Assembly (NCBI RefSeq): GCF_001718835.1
Contig: NZ_CP013443.1
Location: 930,001 to 994,000 of the forward strand
Direction of reading: 5' to 3'
Origin: Burkholderia cepacia
GTDB lineage: Bacteria; Pseudomonadota; Gammaproteobacteria; Burkholderiales; Burkholderiaceae
DNA: 64,000 nt
Shown here: piece by piece, positions 44,323 to 52,696 of the stretch
Layout of the letters: each line of letters opens with the position of its first letter
How positions within the stretch are numbered: the first letter of the stretch is position 1
The notes under the pieces: generated by a model
What the model saw: the letters and a program-made list of their open reading frames with translations, nothing else
Told to the model about the DNA's origin: nothing
Database searches by the model: none
Translations under genes and position numbers: made by a program

Positions 44323-45465
44323 TTACGCGTGGGACGCCGGGCAGGACTTGGCTTCGCCGCCGGGCATCGGAATGAAGCCCGTGACTTCCAGGCCGTAGCC
44401 GGACATGCTGCCCAGCTTGCGCGGATTCGACAGCACCTGCATCTTGCCGACGCCGACATCGCGCAGGATCTGCGCGCCGATGCCGAACGTCTTGAAATCG
44501 ACCGGCCGGCGCTTCAGCACAGCGGCCTTTTCTTCCTCGTCGAACGCCTTGAAGACGTCGATCAGGTGTTCCTTCGTGTCGCCGCAGTTGAGCAGCACGA
44601 TCACGCCGAGGTCGCGCTCCGCGATCTCGCGCATCGCGGCGTCGAGCGTCCACGAGTGCGTCGACACGCCCGTTTCGAGCAGGTCGAGCACCGACAGCGG
44701 CTCGTGCACGCGCACCGGCGTATCGACGTCGGGCGACGGCGCGCCGCGCACCAGCGCGATGTGCGGCGAGCCGCTCGGCTGGTCGCGGTAGAGCACCGCG
44801 CGGAAGGTGCCGTGCGCGGTCTGCATCGTACGCTCGGCGATCCGCTCGATGATCGATTCGGTGCGGCTGCGGTACTGGATCAGGTCGGCGATCGTGCCGA
44901 TCTTCAGGTTGTGCTCCTGCGCGAATTCGATCAGGTCGGGCAGGCGCGCCATCGTGCCGTCGTCCTTGATGATCTCGCAGATCACCGCGGCCGGCGTGAG
45001 GCCGGCGAGCGCGGTGAAGTCGCAACCGGCCTCGGTGTGGCCCGCGCGCACGAGCACGCCGCCCGGCTGCGCCATGATCGGGAACACGTGGCCCGGCTGC
45101 ACGATGTGCTCGGGGCGCACGTCGTGCGCGACCGCCGTGGCGATCGTATGCGCACGGTCGGCGGCCGAGATGCCGGTCGTCACGCCTTCGGCCGCTTCGA
45201 TGCTGACCGTGAACGCGGTGCCGTACTGCGTGCCGTTGCGGTAGGTCATCAGCGGCAGGTGCAGCTGCTTGCAGCGTTCCTGCGTCAACGTCAGGCAAAT
45301 CAGGCCGCGGCCGTACTTGGCCATGAAGTTGATCGCTTCCGGCGTGACGAATTCGGCGGCGATCACGAGATCGCCTTCGTTTTCGCGGTCTTCTTCGTCG
45401 ACCAGGATCACCATCCGGCCGGCTTTCAGCTCGGCGATGATGTCGAGCGTGGAGGCGAGCGTCAT
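44323..45465 (-). CDS. ribBX: RibBX: 3,4-dihydroxy-2-butanone-4-phosphate synthase fused to a degenerate GTP cyclohydrolase II-like domain
   Basis: A 380-residue two-domain protein. The N-terminal half (about 1-200) is RibB: VDEEDRENEGDLVIAAEFVT and MAKYGRGLICL, with GHVFPIMAQPGGVLVRAGHT later. The C-terminal half aligns with RibA (GTP cyclohydrolase II) but lacks the catalytic zinc cysteines; where SERLTGD and RCDCG would be expected there is only VRVHEPLSVLDLLETG and a tail that keeps the fold. Such RibBX proteins, with an inactive RibX part, are known in other proteobacteria and imply a separate ribA elsewhere. The gene heads the ribBX-ribH-nusB operon. Confidence 0.88.
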   Translation of the reverse strand: MTLASTLDIIAELKAGRMVILVDEEDRENEGDLVIAAEFVTPEAINFMAKYGRGLICLTLTQERCKQLHLPLMTYRNGTQYGTAFTVSIEAAEGVTTGISAADRAHTIATAVAHDVRPEHIVQPGHVFPIMAQPGGVLVRAGHTEAGCDFTALAGLTPAAVICEIIKDDGTMARLPDLIEFAQEHNLKIGTIADLIQYRSRTESIIERIAERTMQTAHGTFRAVLYRDQPSGSPHIALVRGAPSPDVDTPVRVHEPLSVLDLLETGVSTHSWTLDAAMREIAERDLGVIVLLNCGDTKEHLIDVFKAFDEEEKAAVLKRRPVDFKTFGIGAQILRDVGVGKMQVLSNPRKLGSMSGYGLEVTGFIPMPGGEAKSCPASHA

Positions 45466-45595
45466 AAGGGGGCGAGAAAGAGGAAAGTGCGTATTTTACG
45501 CCAGCCGGACGGCGTTTCGGCTGGCGCGGGCGGGGCCGGCCGCGGAACGGGTCCGACACGGCCGCCGCGCCGCCCGGACCAGCGGCCGGGGCGCG

Positions 45596-46114
45596 TCACA
45601 TGCGGCCGTCGCGGCCGCCGAGAAAATCGAGCTTGCCGAGCTCGACGCCGCTGTGGCGCAGGATGTCGTACGCGGTCGTCACGTGGAAGAAGAAATTGGG
45701 CAGCACGAAATTGAGCAGGTACGACTGGCCGGTGAACTCGATCGGGCCGACACGCATCTTCAGCACGATCTGGCGCGTCTCGCTGCCGTCGATCTGCGCG
45801 GCGTCGAAGCTTTTCAGGTAGTCGATCGTCTTCTGGATACGTGCGTGCAGTTCGTCGAAGGTCTGCTCGACGTCCGGGTAGCTCGGAATCTCGACGCCGG
45901 CGAGGCGCGCGGCGCAGCCCTTGGCCGTGTCGGTCGCGATATAGACCTGGCGGACGAGCGGCAGCATGTCCGGGTACAGGCGGGCGCCGACGAACACCGA
46001 CGGATCGATCTGCTTTTCGGCCGCATGCGCCTGCGCCTTGCCGAGGATGTGCTGAAGATTGGTCAGGCCACGGATCAGCACGGGCAGCGAAGCCTGGTAC
46101 ATCGAGATGGACAT
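45596..46114 (-). CDS. DUF1993 protein
   Basis: A 172-residue protein of the DUF1993 family (DinB-like four-helix proteins). It starts MSISMYQASLPVLIRGLTNL and contains KMRVGPIEFTGQSYLLNFVL and FFFHVTTAYDILRHSGVELG, family hallmarks. Function unknown. The ATG ending at 46114 follows a GAGGAAACG site. It precedes the ribBX operon by 130 bases on the same strand and is divergent from the diguanylate cyclase. Confidence 0.85.
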   Translation of the reverse strand: MSISMYQASLPVLIRGLTNLQHILGKAQAHAAEKQIDPSVFVGARLYPDMLPLVRQVYIATDTAKGCAARLAGVEIPSYPDVEQTFDELHARIQKTIDYLKSFDAAQIDGSETRQIVLKMRVGPIEFTGQSYLLNFVLPNFFFHVTTAYDILRHSGVELGKLDFLGGRDGRM

Positions 46115-46457
46115 GGGCGTTTCCTCGAAGGGGACGATCGTGCGCGCGCCGGCGCGCGATGCCGTGGTGCAGCGGGAGCGGTGCAATGGCCGCTGCAGCA
46201 TCATAGCGCGGCGGCATCGCGCGTGCGCGACGCTGGCCGAACGGTCAGGGCCGGCGTGCGCATGGCCGGACGGGCGAGTCGCGACCGGCAGTCCGTACCG
46301 GGTAGAATGCGCGCACCACCACCGCCTCGCCGGCGGACAGACCACAACGCCGGGCTGCGTATTGCCCGCGCCGACGGCCATCATGCCGACCGGTTTCGCG
46401 CGCCGATGGCGGCGCGCGCGACGGCGTTTGGCGATTTCGATCGGATGCCCCCCGGAC

Positions 46458-47627
46458 ATGTCGACTCCCGCCGTTCTGCTGCTCGTCCTGCTGATCAATT
46501 GCGTCGCGACGTCGGCGGTGCTCGGCTCGCTGTGGCGTGCCGACGTGCCGGGCGTGCGCCGCTGGCTCGCGTCGCAGGCATTGCTCGCGATTGCGGTCGG
46601 TGCGCTGCTCGCCGCGCCGTCGTCGCCGGTGGCCGTCCTGGTCGCCGTCGTGCCGTACGTGTGCGCGACGCTCGCGATCCTGCAGGGCTTCCGGCAATTC
46701 TTCGGCGTGCGGCCCGTGTATCGGACGGAGCTGGCCGCGGCCGCGCTGCTGGTCGCGGCGGTCGTCTGGTGTGCACGGGACGAAGCGCTGTCGAACCTGC
46801 GCGTCGTATTCGTGTCCGTGATTGCCGTGTATGTTCGCATCGCGATCGGCTGGCTCGCGTATTGCCGGCGCCCCGCGCACCGTCCGGCGTTTGCCTACGG
46901 ATTTGTGTGGGTGGTCGCGATTGCCGGCGCGATCGTCCAGTTCGCGCGCGGCGTCGCGTTCGCGCTCGGGCACGGCGGCGACGCGTCGCTGCTGCACGCG
47001 ACGCCGTTGAACGTCGCGTTCGTCGCACTTGCCGTGCTGAGCCTGTCGTGCCTGTCGATGGGCGTCGTGATGCTGGCGCACGACCGCATCGCGGAACGCC
47101 TCGAGCGGCTTGCGACCGTCGACGGCCTGACGGGCGCGCTGATGCGCGGGGCCTTTCTCGAGCAGGCCGAACAGCGGTGCGGGCGCGCGGCGCGTGCCGG
47201 CTCGCCGCACTCGCTCGTCATCGTCGACCTCGACAACTTCAAGGCCATCAACGATCGCCACGGCCATGCGGCGGGCGACCAGGCGCTCGTGCATTTTGCG
47301 GCGGTGATGGCGGGGGGCATCCGGTCTCGCGACCTGTTCGGGCGGCTGGGCGGAGAGGAGTTCGCGGTGCTGTGCCCCGATACGCCCGCGGATGAAGCGG
47401 CGCGGGTGATCGATCGCCTGCGCGCATCGCTGGCGGGCGCTGCCGCCGGGTCGACCCGTGGCGGCGTCAGGTTCACGTTCAGCGCGGGTGTCGCCGAGCG
47501 CGTTGCCGGCGAGCCGCTGTCGCAGCTGATGGCCCGGGCCGATGCCGCACTGTATGCGGCGAAGGCGGCCGGGCGCGACCGCGTGATCGTCGCCGCGCAC
47601 GCGCAGCGCGCCGACGTGGCGGCCTGA
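46458..47627 (+). CDS. membrane-bound diguanylate cyclase (GGDEF domain)
   Basis: A 389-residue protein that makes cyclic di-GMP. The first 200 residues hold six or seven hydrophobic segments (for example LLVLLINCVATSAVLGSLW at the start and FVALAVLSLSCLSMGVVMLA before the domain). The C-terminal GGDEF domain has LVIVDLDNFKAINDRHGHAA and the active-site variant LGGEEFAVL (GGEEF). Start ATG at 46458; the frame is open far upstream but that sequence overlaps the DUF1993 gene on the other strand. An RxxD inhibitory site was not identified. Confidence 0.92.
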   Translation: MSTPAVLLLVLLINCVATSAVLGSLWRADVPGVRRWLASQALLAIAVGALLAAPSSPVAVLVAVVPYVCATLAILQGFRQFFGVRPVYRTELAAAALLVAAVVWCARDEALSNLRVVFVSVIAVYVRIAIGWLAYCRRPAHRPAFAYGFVWVVAIAGAIVQFARGVAFALGHGGDASLLHATPLNVAFVALAVLSLSCLSMGVVMLAHDRIAERLERLATVDGLTGALMRGAFLEQAEQRCGRAARAGSPHSLVIVDLDNFKAINDRHGHAAGDQALVHFAAVMAGGIRSRDLFGRLGGEEFAVLCPDTPADEAARVIDRLRASLAGAAAGSTRGGVRFTFSAGVAERVAGEPLSQLMARADAALYAAKAAGRDRVIVAAHAQRADVAA

Positions 47628-47651
47628 CGCGCGGCGGGCGACGCCGGGCGA

Positions 47652-47714
47652 TCAGTCCTGCGGCGTGCCTGCCGAAGGCGACGTCGACAGCATCCGCTCG
47701 ACGTATCGCGCTGC
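47652..47714 (-). pseudogene. 3'-end remnant or replaced end of riboflavin synthase (ribE)
   Basis: About 20 codons on the minus strand read ARYVERMLSTSPSAGTPQD and a stop; residues ARYVERMLS are the same as in the ribE gene at 48828-49450. Upstream of this the similarity ends. It is separated from ribE by the toxin-antitoxin islet, so a copy of the ribE end lies on each side of the islet. Confidence 0.65.
47683..47710. repeat. imperfect direct repeat, ribE 3' end, left copy
   Basis: A 28-base segment that matches 48853-48880 in 24 positions and codes for part of DARYVERMLS on the minus strand. The copies flank the HigBA islet. Confidence 0.6.
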
Positions 47715-47858
47715 GTTGAGTCTGGCGGGAAAGCTACGCCCCAAATAGCCGGGGTCGAGAAAGGCCGCTCGTATACCGTCAGCAATACCGTCGCGTCGTG
47801 TTGCTTGTAACGAGGCGCTGATAGGCGATGCTGGACGGCGCCTGCAATCGGACATCAT

Positions 47859-48173
47859 TCAGAGCGTTTCCAGCATCCGAAGCGTTTCCGGGTGCTTGGC
47901 GACCAGTCGGATCAGCGTGGCGGCCTGTGCGTTGGGTTTGGCCTTGCCTTGTTCCCAATTCTGATACGTGCGCACGTTGATGCGCAGGCTTCGAGCCATG
48001 ACAGCTTGAGATGCGTGAGATGCTTCGCGCACGGCCTTGATTTCGGCCGGCGAAACGTCGAGCGCATCGGGCACCTCGGCCTTGATCTTGCGCAGTGTGA
48101 TTTTCTCTTCGCGCTCGGCAGCAAGGGCGTCGAGACCCTCAGTCAATTCAGCAAACAGATTTCGCTTCTTCAT
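47859..48173 (-). CDS. HigA-type antitoxin (helix-turn-helix)
   Basis: A 104-residue protein with a C-terminal XRE-type helix-turn-helix (about residues 50-100): AEIKAVREASHASQAVMARS and RTYQNWEQGKAKPNAQAATL. An N-terminal basic/acidic segment (MKKRNLFAELTEGLDALAA) fits antitoxins of HigA2/RelB-like groups. The start overlaps the toxin gene stop by four bases, the usual toxin-first HigBA order. It probably represses from the operator at 48521-48543. Confidence 0.85.
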   Translation of the reverse strand: MKKRNLFAELTEGLDALAAEREEKITLRKIKAEVPDALDVSPAEIKAVREASHASQAVMARSLRINVRTYQNWEQGKAKPNAQAATLIRLVAKHPETLRMLETL

Positions 48174-48514
48174 TGCTTGCTCCGTATCGTGACCTCTCTT
48201 TCCAGTAGCTTCGCGAAGGCTTTCCGCTCGTCACTGGTCAGGTCTGCCATTTCATCCTTGTCGTACAGCGTGAACAACCAGAATTGATAACCGCTAACCC
48301 AGTAGTAATAGATCACTCGTAGGCCACCGCGTTTGCCTTTCTGGCGACGTTTGTCAGCGAACCTCAGCTTCCGCAGACCGCCGGTTCCCTTGATCAAGTC
48401 ACCGGCCTCGGGATTAGCCAGCAGCTCTTTCTGCAGCACGGCGTACTCATCATCCGCGAGGTAGTTCTCGCGTTCACGGGAAAATGGCGGCAGTTCGATG
48501 AAGGTCGCATGCAC
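48170..48514 (-). CDS. HigB/RelE-type toxin
   Basis: A 114-residue RelE-fold mRNA interferase candidate, first gene of the toxin-antitoxin pair. It starts at a GTG (ending at 48514) giving MHATFIELPPFSRERENYLA and contains KGTGGLRKLRFADKRRQKGK and GLRVIYYYWVSGYQFWLFTL, followed by YDKDEMADLTSDERKAFAKL: all typical for HigB2/RelE-superfamily toxins. The promoter and a palindromic operator lie just upstream. Confidence 0.85.
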   Translation of the reverse strand: MHATFIELPPFSRERENYLADDEYAVLQKELLANPEAGDLIKGTGGLRKLRFADKRRQKGKRGGLRVIYYYWVSGYQFWLFTLYDKDEMADLTSDERKAFAKLLEREVTIRSKQ

Positions 48515-48827
48515 CGGTGAATTATACGCTATCTGCGTATAATTGCAACGATATGCGTTGGCGAGCGCGCCGGGCCCAATCGGCTTGTTCGCCGGGCGTA
48601 ACCTTCTCTTGGTAGGAATGCTCCCTTTTTCTATGCCGTCGCCGGAGCGAGCATTGAAAGACCTGGCCAGCGATGGGGGAGTGGGCGCCTGATCGCGAGT
48701 TGCCGCGGCGTAGTGCGTTTTGAGCGGACCGAAGGGCTGAAAAACCCGACGCGCCGGGTCCAAAGGGCAAAGAGTTACGCAGTCGCCGATGCGGCGACTG
48801 CTCGCGGAACGCTGCTTCCCGCAGCGG
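48515..48827. other. intergenic region between the toxin gene and the ribE end
   Basis: A 313-base stretch. It has the HigBA operator/promoter at its left (48521-48548). The remainder (about 48550-48827) has mixed composition and contains no recognisable gene. Confidence 0.55.
48521..48548 (-). promoter_or_regulatory. HigBA promoter overlapping a palindromic operator
   Basis: Perfect nine-base arms ATTATACGC (48521-48529) and GCGTATAAT (48535-48543) with a five-base centre. On the minus strand TATAAT (48521-48526) serves as -10 and TTGCAA (48543-48548) as -35 with 16-base spacing, so a bound antitoxin would block the promoter. Confidence 0.78.
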
Positions 48828-49450
48828 TCAGCGATGTTGTGTGGGCGTTGCGCTCGACAACATCCGCTCCACATACCGCGCAATCATGTCGATTTCGAGA
48901 TTCACCTGGCTGCCCGCCCGCAGGTGACGCAGTGTCGTGACCTCGACCGTATGCGGAATCAGGTTGATCGAGAACTCGCAGCCGTCGGCGCGGTCCGCAA
49001 CCGAGTTCACGGTCAGGCTCACGCCGTCGACCGTCTCTTGTACGCGAGACAGCGGCCGAGCTCGCGCGGCGCGACGATGCGCAGTTCGTGCGACTCGCCG
49101 ACCGGCGCGAAGCGCGACACGGTGCCGAAGCCGTCGACGTGACCCGATACGATGTGCCCGCCGAGGCGATCGTGCGCGCGCAGCGCCTTCTCGAGGGTCA
49201 CTTCGCCGGGTTGGGCGAGGCCGACCGTGCGGTTCAGGTTTTCGCGCGACACGTCGACGTCGAACGCGGTGTCGGTTTTTTAGATCACGGTCATGCACGC
49301 GCCCTGGATCGCGATGCTGTCGCCCGGCGCGACATCGGCGAGGTCGCGCCCGCCGGCCAGCACGGTCAGGCGCATGCCGGCGTCGGCCGACGCACCGAGC
49401 GGCCGGATCGATTCGATACGGCCGACAGCCGCGACAATGCCGGTAAACAT
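48828..49450 (-). pseudogene. ribE: riboflavin synthase alpha subunit, inactivated
   Basis: RibE dismutates dimethylribityllumazine to riboflavin. The sequence is clearly RibE (MFTGIV start ending at 49450, then ACMTVI, SRENLNRTVGLAQPGEVTLE, IVSGHVDGFGTVSRFAPVGE, INLIPHTVEVTTLRHL) but it carries two lesions. There is an in-frame TAA at 49280-49282, where a lysine codon is expected after MTVI. A seven-base deletion follows near 49030-49050: TACAAG is followed at once by AGACG-GTCGAC instead of the twelve bases usually coding for GSIT. The span is 623 bases; adding seven gives 630, a normal 209-residue gene. A working copy must exist elsewhere. ribD lies just upstream on the same strand. Confidence 0.85.
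48853..48880. repeat. imperfect direct repeat, ribE 3' end, right copy
   Basis: Matches 47683-47710 in 24 of 28 positions and is part of the ribE pseudogene end. Together the copies define a 1.17 kb segment carrying HigBA. Confidence 0.6.
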
Positions 49451-49464
49451 CGTGACGATCCCGT

Positions 49465-50586
49465 TCAGTGCGCGGCGTCCGCCGGCGTGAAGCGCGCGAG
49501 GATCCGCAGATCGTCGCCGATCCGCTCAATGCTGTGAAATGAGAGCCGCGTGCGCGCATCGAGGCTCGCCGGCGCGGCGAGGTCGAACATGCCAGCCGCA
49601 TCGCCGCCCAGCAGGCTCGGTGCGAGATAGACGAGCAACTCGTCGACGCACTGTTCGCGCAGCAGCGAGCCGTTCAGCTTGTGGCCGGCCTCGACGTGCA
49701 GTTCGTTGACGCCGCGTGCGCCGAGCGCCGCCAGCATCGCGGGCAGGTCGACCTTGCCGTGCGCATTCGCGAGCGGCACGATTTCCGCGCCGCGCGCCTT
49801 CAGCACCTTCGCCCGCACTTCGCCGGCGGCGTCGAGCCGGCCGCAGAAGATCAGCAGCGGGGCGCCTTCGAGCAGCCGCGCGTCGAGCGGCAGGTCGAGG
49901 CGGCTGTCGACCAGGATGCGCTGCGGCTGGCGCGGCGTGTCGATTCCGCGCACGGTCAGCAGCGGGTTGTCCTCGCGCACGGTACCGATGCCGGTCAGGA
50001 TCGCGCAGGCGCGCGCACGCCACGCGTGCCCGTCGAGGCGCGCGGCCTCGCCGGTGATCCACTGGCTTTCGCCGGACGGCAGCGCGGTGCGGCCGTCGAG
50101 CGACGCGGCGGTCTTCATCCGTACCCACGGGCGGCCGCGTGTCATCCGCGACACGAAGCCGATGTTCAGTTCGCCGGCTTCATGCGCGAGCAGCCCGCAG
50201 CGGACGTCGATGCCGGCGTCGCGCAGCATTCCGAGGCCGCGCCCCGATACCTGCGGGTTCGGGTCTTCCATCGCGGCGACGACCTTCGCGACGCGCGCGT
50301 CGATCAGCGCGTTCGCGCACGGCGGCGTGCGGCCGAAATGGCTGCACGGTTCGAGCGTGACGTAGACGGTCGAGCCCGCGACGTCGTAGCCGCGCGCGCG
50401 CGCGTCCTTCAGCGCCTGGACTTCCGCGTGATCCTGGCCGGCCGGCTGCGTGAAGCCTTCGCCGATCACGTCGCCGTCCTTGACGATCACGCAGCCGACA
50501 CGCGGGTTCGGTGCCGTCGTATACATGCCGCGCGCGGCGAGCGCGAGCGCACGCTGCATGTGGGCGAAATCGATATCCGAGAACAT
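49465..50586 (-). CDS. ribD: bifunctional pyrimidine deaminase/reductase RibD
   Basis: Enzyme of riboflavin synthesis, 373 residues, that deaminates and reduces the GTP-derived pyrimidine. The N-terminal deaminase has the zinc motif AGQDHAEVQALKDA and TLEPCSHFGRTPPCANALI; the C-terminal reductase domain begins near WVRMKTAASLDGRTALPSGE and ends with VYLAPSLLGGDA-type sequence. Intact and of normal length. It lies 16 bases downstream of hemL, with ribE 15 bases further on; the three may have been one transcript. Confidence 0.96.
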   Translation of the reverse strand: MFSDIDFAHMQRALALAARGMYTTAPNPRVGCVIVKDGDVIGEGFTQPAGQDHAEVQALKDARARGYDVAGSTVYVTLEPCSHFGRTPPCANALIDARVAKVVAAMEDPNPQVSGRGLGMLRDAGIDVRCGLLAHEAGELNIGFVSRMTRGRPWVRMKTAASLDGRTALPSGESQWITGEAARLDGHAWRARACAILTGIGTVREDNPLLTVRGIDTPRQPQRILVDSRLDLPLDARLLEGAPLLIFCGRLDAAGEVRAKVLKARGAEIVPLANAHGKVDLPAMLAALGARGVNELHVEAGHKLNGSLLREQCVDELLVYLAPSLLGGDAAGMFDLAAPASLDARTRLSFHSIERIGDDLRILARFTPADAAH

Positions 50587-50601
50587 GCGCGCGGACCCGG
50601 G

Positions 50602-51885
50602 TCAGGCAGCGAGTGCGGCGAACGCGCGGCGCGCGGCCGCGAGCGTCGCGTCGATCACCGCGTCGTCGTGCGTGCTCGACACGAAGCCGGCCTCGTACGC
50701 GGACGGCGCGAAATACACGCCTTCGTCGAGCATCAGGTGGAAGAAGCGGTTGAAGCGCTCGGTGTCGCTCTTCGTGACTTCGGCGAAGCGGGTCGGCACG
50801 CGTTCGGCGAAGTAGAGGCCGAACATCGCGCCGATCGAGTCGGCCGCGAACGGCACGCCGGCCGCGCGCGCTTCGGCCGCGAGGCCGTCGGCGAGCCGCT
50901 TCGTCTGCGCGGTGAGCGCATCGTAGAAGCCCGGCGCCTGGATCAGTTGCAGCGTCTTCAGCCCCGCGGCGACCGCGATCGGGTTGCCCGACAGCGTGCC
51001 GGCCTGGTAGACGCCGCCGAGCGGCGCGAGGTGGGCCATGATGTCGCGGCGGCCGCCGAACGCGGCAGCCGGCATCCCGCCGCCGATCACCTTGCCGAGG
51101 CAGGTGAGGTCGGCCGTGATCCCGTAGTAAGCCTGCGCGCCGCCGAGCGCGACGCGGAACCCGCACATCACTTCGTCGAAGATCAGCACGGCGCCGTGCT
51201 TCGTGCACAGTGCGCGTAGCGCGTCGAGGAATTCCGGCGTGCCGCGCACGAGGTTCATGTTGCCCGCGACCGGCTCGACGATCACGGCGGCGATCTCGTC
51301 GCCGAACGCGCCGAACGCTTCCTCGAGCGCGGCGACGTTGTTGTATTCGAGGACGGTCGTGTGCTTCGCGATGTCGGCGGGCACGCCGGCCGACGTCGGG
51401 TTGCCGAACGTCAGCAGGCCCGAGCCGGCCTTCACGAGCAGGCTGTCCGCGTGGCCGTGGTAGCAGCCCTCGAACTTGACGATGCGGCTGCGGCCCGTGA
51501 AGCCGCGCGCGAGGCGCAGCGCGCTCATCGTGGCCTCGGTGCCGCTCGACACCATCCGCACCTGCTCGATCGACGGCACGAGCTTGCAGATTTCCTCGGC
51601 GATCTCGATCTCGGCTTCGGTCGGTGCGCCGAACGAGAAGCCGTCGGCGAGCACGTTCTGCACGGCCGACAGCACTTCAGGATGGACGTGGCCGACGATC
51701 ATCGGGCCCCACGAGCCGATGTAGTCGATGTACTGCTTGCCGTCGGCATCCCAGAAATACGGGCCTTGCGCGCGCGCGACGAAGCGCGGCGTGCCGCCGA
51801 CCGAACGGAATGCGCGCACCGGCGAGTTGACGCCGCCGGGAATGGTCTTCTGGGCGCGTTCGAAGAGGATCTGATTGTTGGACAT
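50602..51885 (-). CDS. hemL: glutamate-1-semialdehyde 2,1-aminomutase
   Basis: PLP enzyme (427 residues) of the C5 haem pathway that makes 5-aminolevulinate. It has VNSPVRAFRSVGGTPRFVA, MVSSGTEATMSALRLARGFT and the PLP lysine in TCLGKVIGGGMPAAAFGGR. Length is standard. It is the first gene of the hemL-ribD-ribE direction; the upstream region of about 140 bases contains no marked palindrome. Confidence 0.97.
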   Translation of the reverse strand: MSNNQILFERAQKTIPGGVNSPVRAFRSVGGTPRFVARAQGPYFWDADGKQYIDYIGSWGPMIVGHVHPEVLSAVQNVLADGFSFGAPTEAEIEIAEEICKLVPSIEQVRMVSSGTEATMSALRLARGFTGRSRIVKFEGCYHGHADSLLVKAGSGLLTFGNPTSAGVPADIAKHTTVLEYNNVAALEEAFGAFGDEIAAVIVEPVAGNMNLVRGTPEFLDALRALCTKHGAVLIFDEVMCGFRVALGGAQAYYGITADLTCLGKVIGGGMPAAAFGGRRDIMAHLAPLGGVYQAGTLSGNPIAVAAGLKTLQLIQAPGFYDALTAQTKRLADGLAAEARAAGVPFAADSIGAMFGLYFAERVPTRFAEVTKSDTERFNRFFHLMLDEGVYFAPSAYEAGFVSSTHDDAVIDATLAAARRAFAALAA

Positions 51886-52027
51886 GGGCGAAACCTGCGA
51901 GAGAAGGGCGCGGGGGCCTGTGCACGGGCCGCGGCGCCTGGGCGGAACGATCGTCCGATTGTACCGGAGACGCGCGCGGCGGGCCCGCGGCGCGGTCTGC
52001 GGCCTTTCGGCGCGTGGGGATTCGGCC

Positions 52028-52480
52028 CTAGCGCGCCGGCTTGCGCTTGCCGGTCAGCTCGGCCCAGCGCTTCTCGAGCGGGCCTTCGACCATCGGCTTG
52101 ATCGCGGTGCCGGAGCTTTGGGCATCCCAGGTCTGTACCGAGTACGGGTGCACGCGCAGCGCGTCGCGCGGAATCACGACGTCCTGGTGCGCGTCGACCA
52201 GCCAGTCGTAGACGAAGTCGATGCACAGCCGGTAGCCGCGCTTCGTTGCCGGATCGGCTACCTCGTACGGTGCGCGTGTCACGTAGCCGGAGCCGAACAC
52301 GCCCTTGGGCGGCTGCGCGACGCGGTGCAGGAACACCCGGTCGCCCGGCAGGATGCCGCGCGCGAAGCCGCAGCCCCACACGTCATGCACGGCCTCGCCG
52401 GCCTTCACGCGCGCGGCGACGTCGGGCAGTTCGGGCCACGGCCATTTCTTGGGGCTCCAGATCAACAGGAAAGCAGTCAT
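52028..52480 (-). CDS. EVE/PUA-like protein of unknown function
   Basis: A 150-residue protein beginning MTAFLLIWSPKKWPWPELPD and containing GFARGILPGDRVFLHRVAQP, a layout of beta strands and aromatic residues similar to EVE or PUA-like domains that bind modified nucleotides. The C-terminus (EKRWAELTGKRKPAR) is basic. No partner gene is recognisable; it stands alone between hemL and the Bcr/CflA gene. Function is not assigned. Confidence 0.6.
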   Translation of the reverse strand: MTAFLLIWSPKKWPWPELPDVAARVKAGEAVHDVWGCGFARGILPGDRVFLHRVAQPPKGVFGSGYVTRAPYEVADPATKRGYRLCIDFVYDWLVDAHQDVVIPRDALRVHPYSVQTWDAQSSGTAIKPMVEGPLEKRWAELTGKRKPAR

Positions 52481-52696
52481 CGGTTCGGTCGGGACGGGGA
52501 TTGGTCAGACAAGGGAAGCAAGCTTAATCCAATCGGCGCACGGCGGCGCGCCGCGCGCGCGGGTTGGCGCCGAATCAGGTGGCGTGAAAAAGTTGCGCGT
52601 ACAATCATGGGCTTGGCGGCGCCGCACCCGGCTGCCGCGCTCCCGTCTTCACCGCCACGCGCGCCCCGATGCGCGCGGGCTCCATTCCGGATACCC

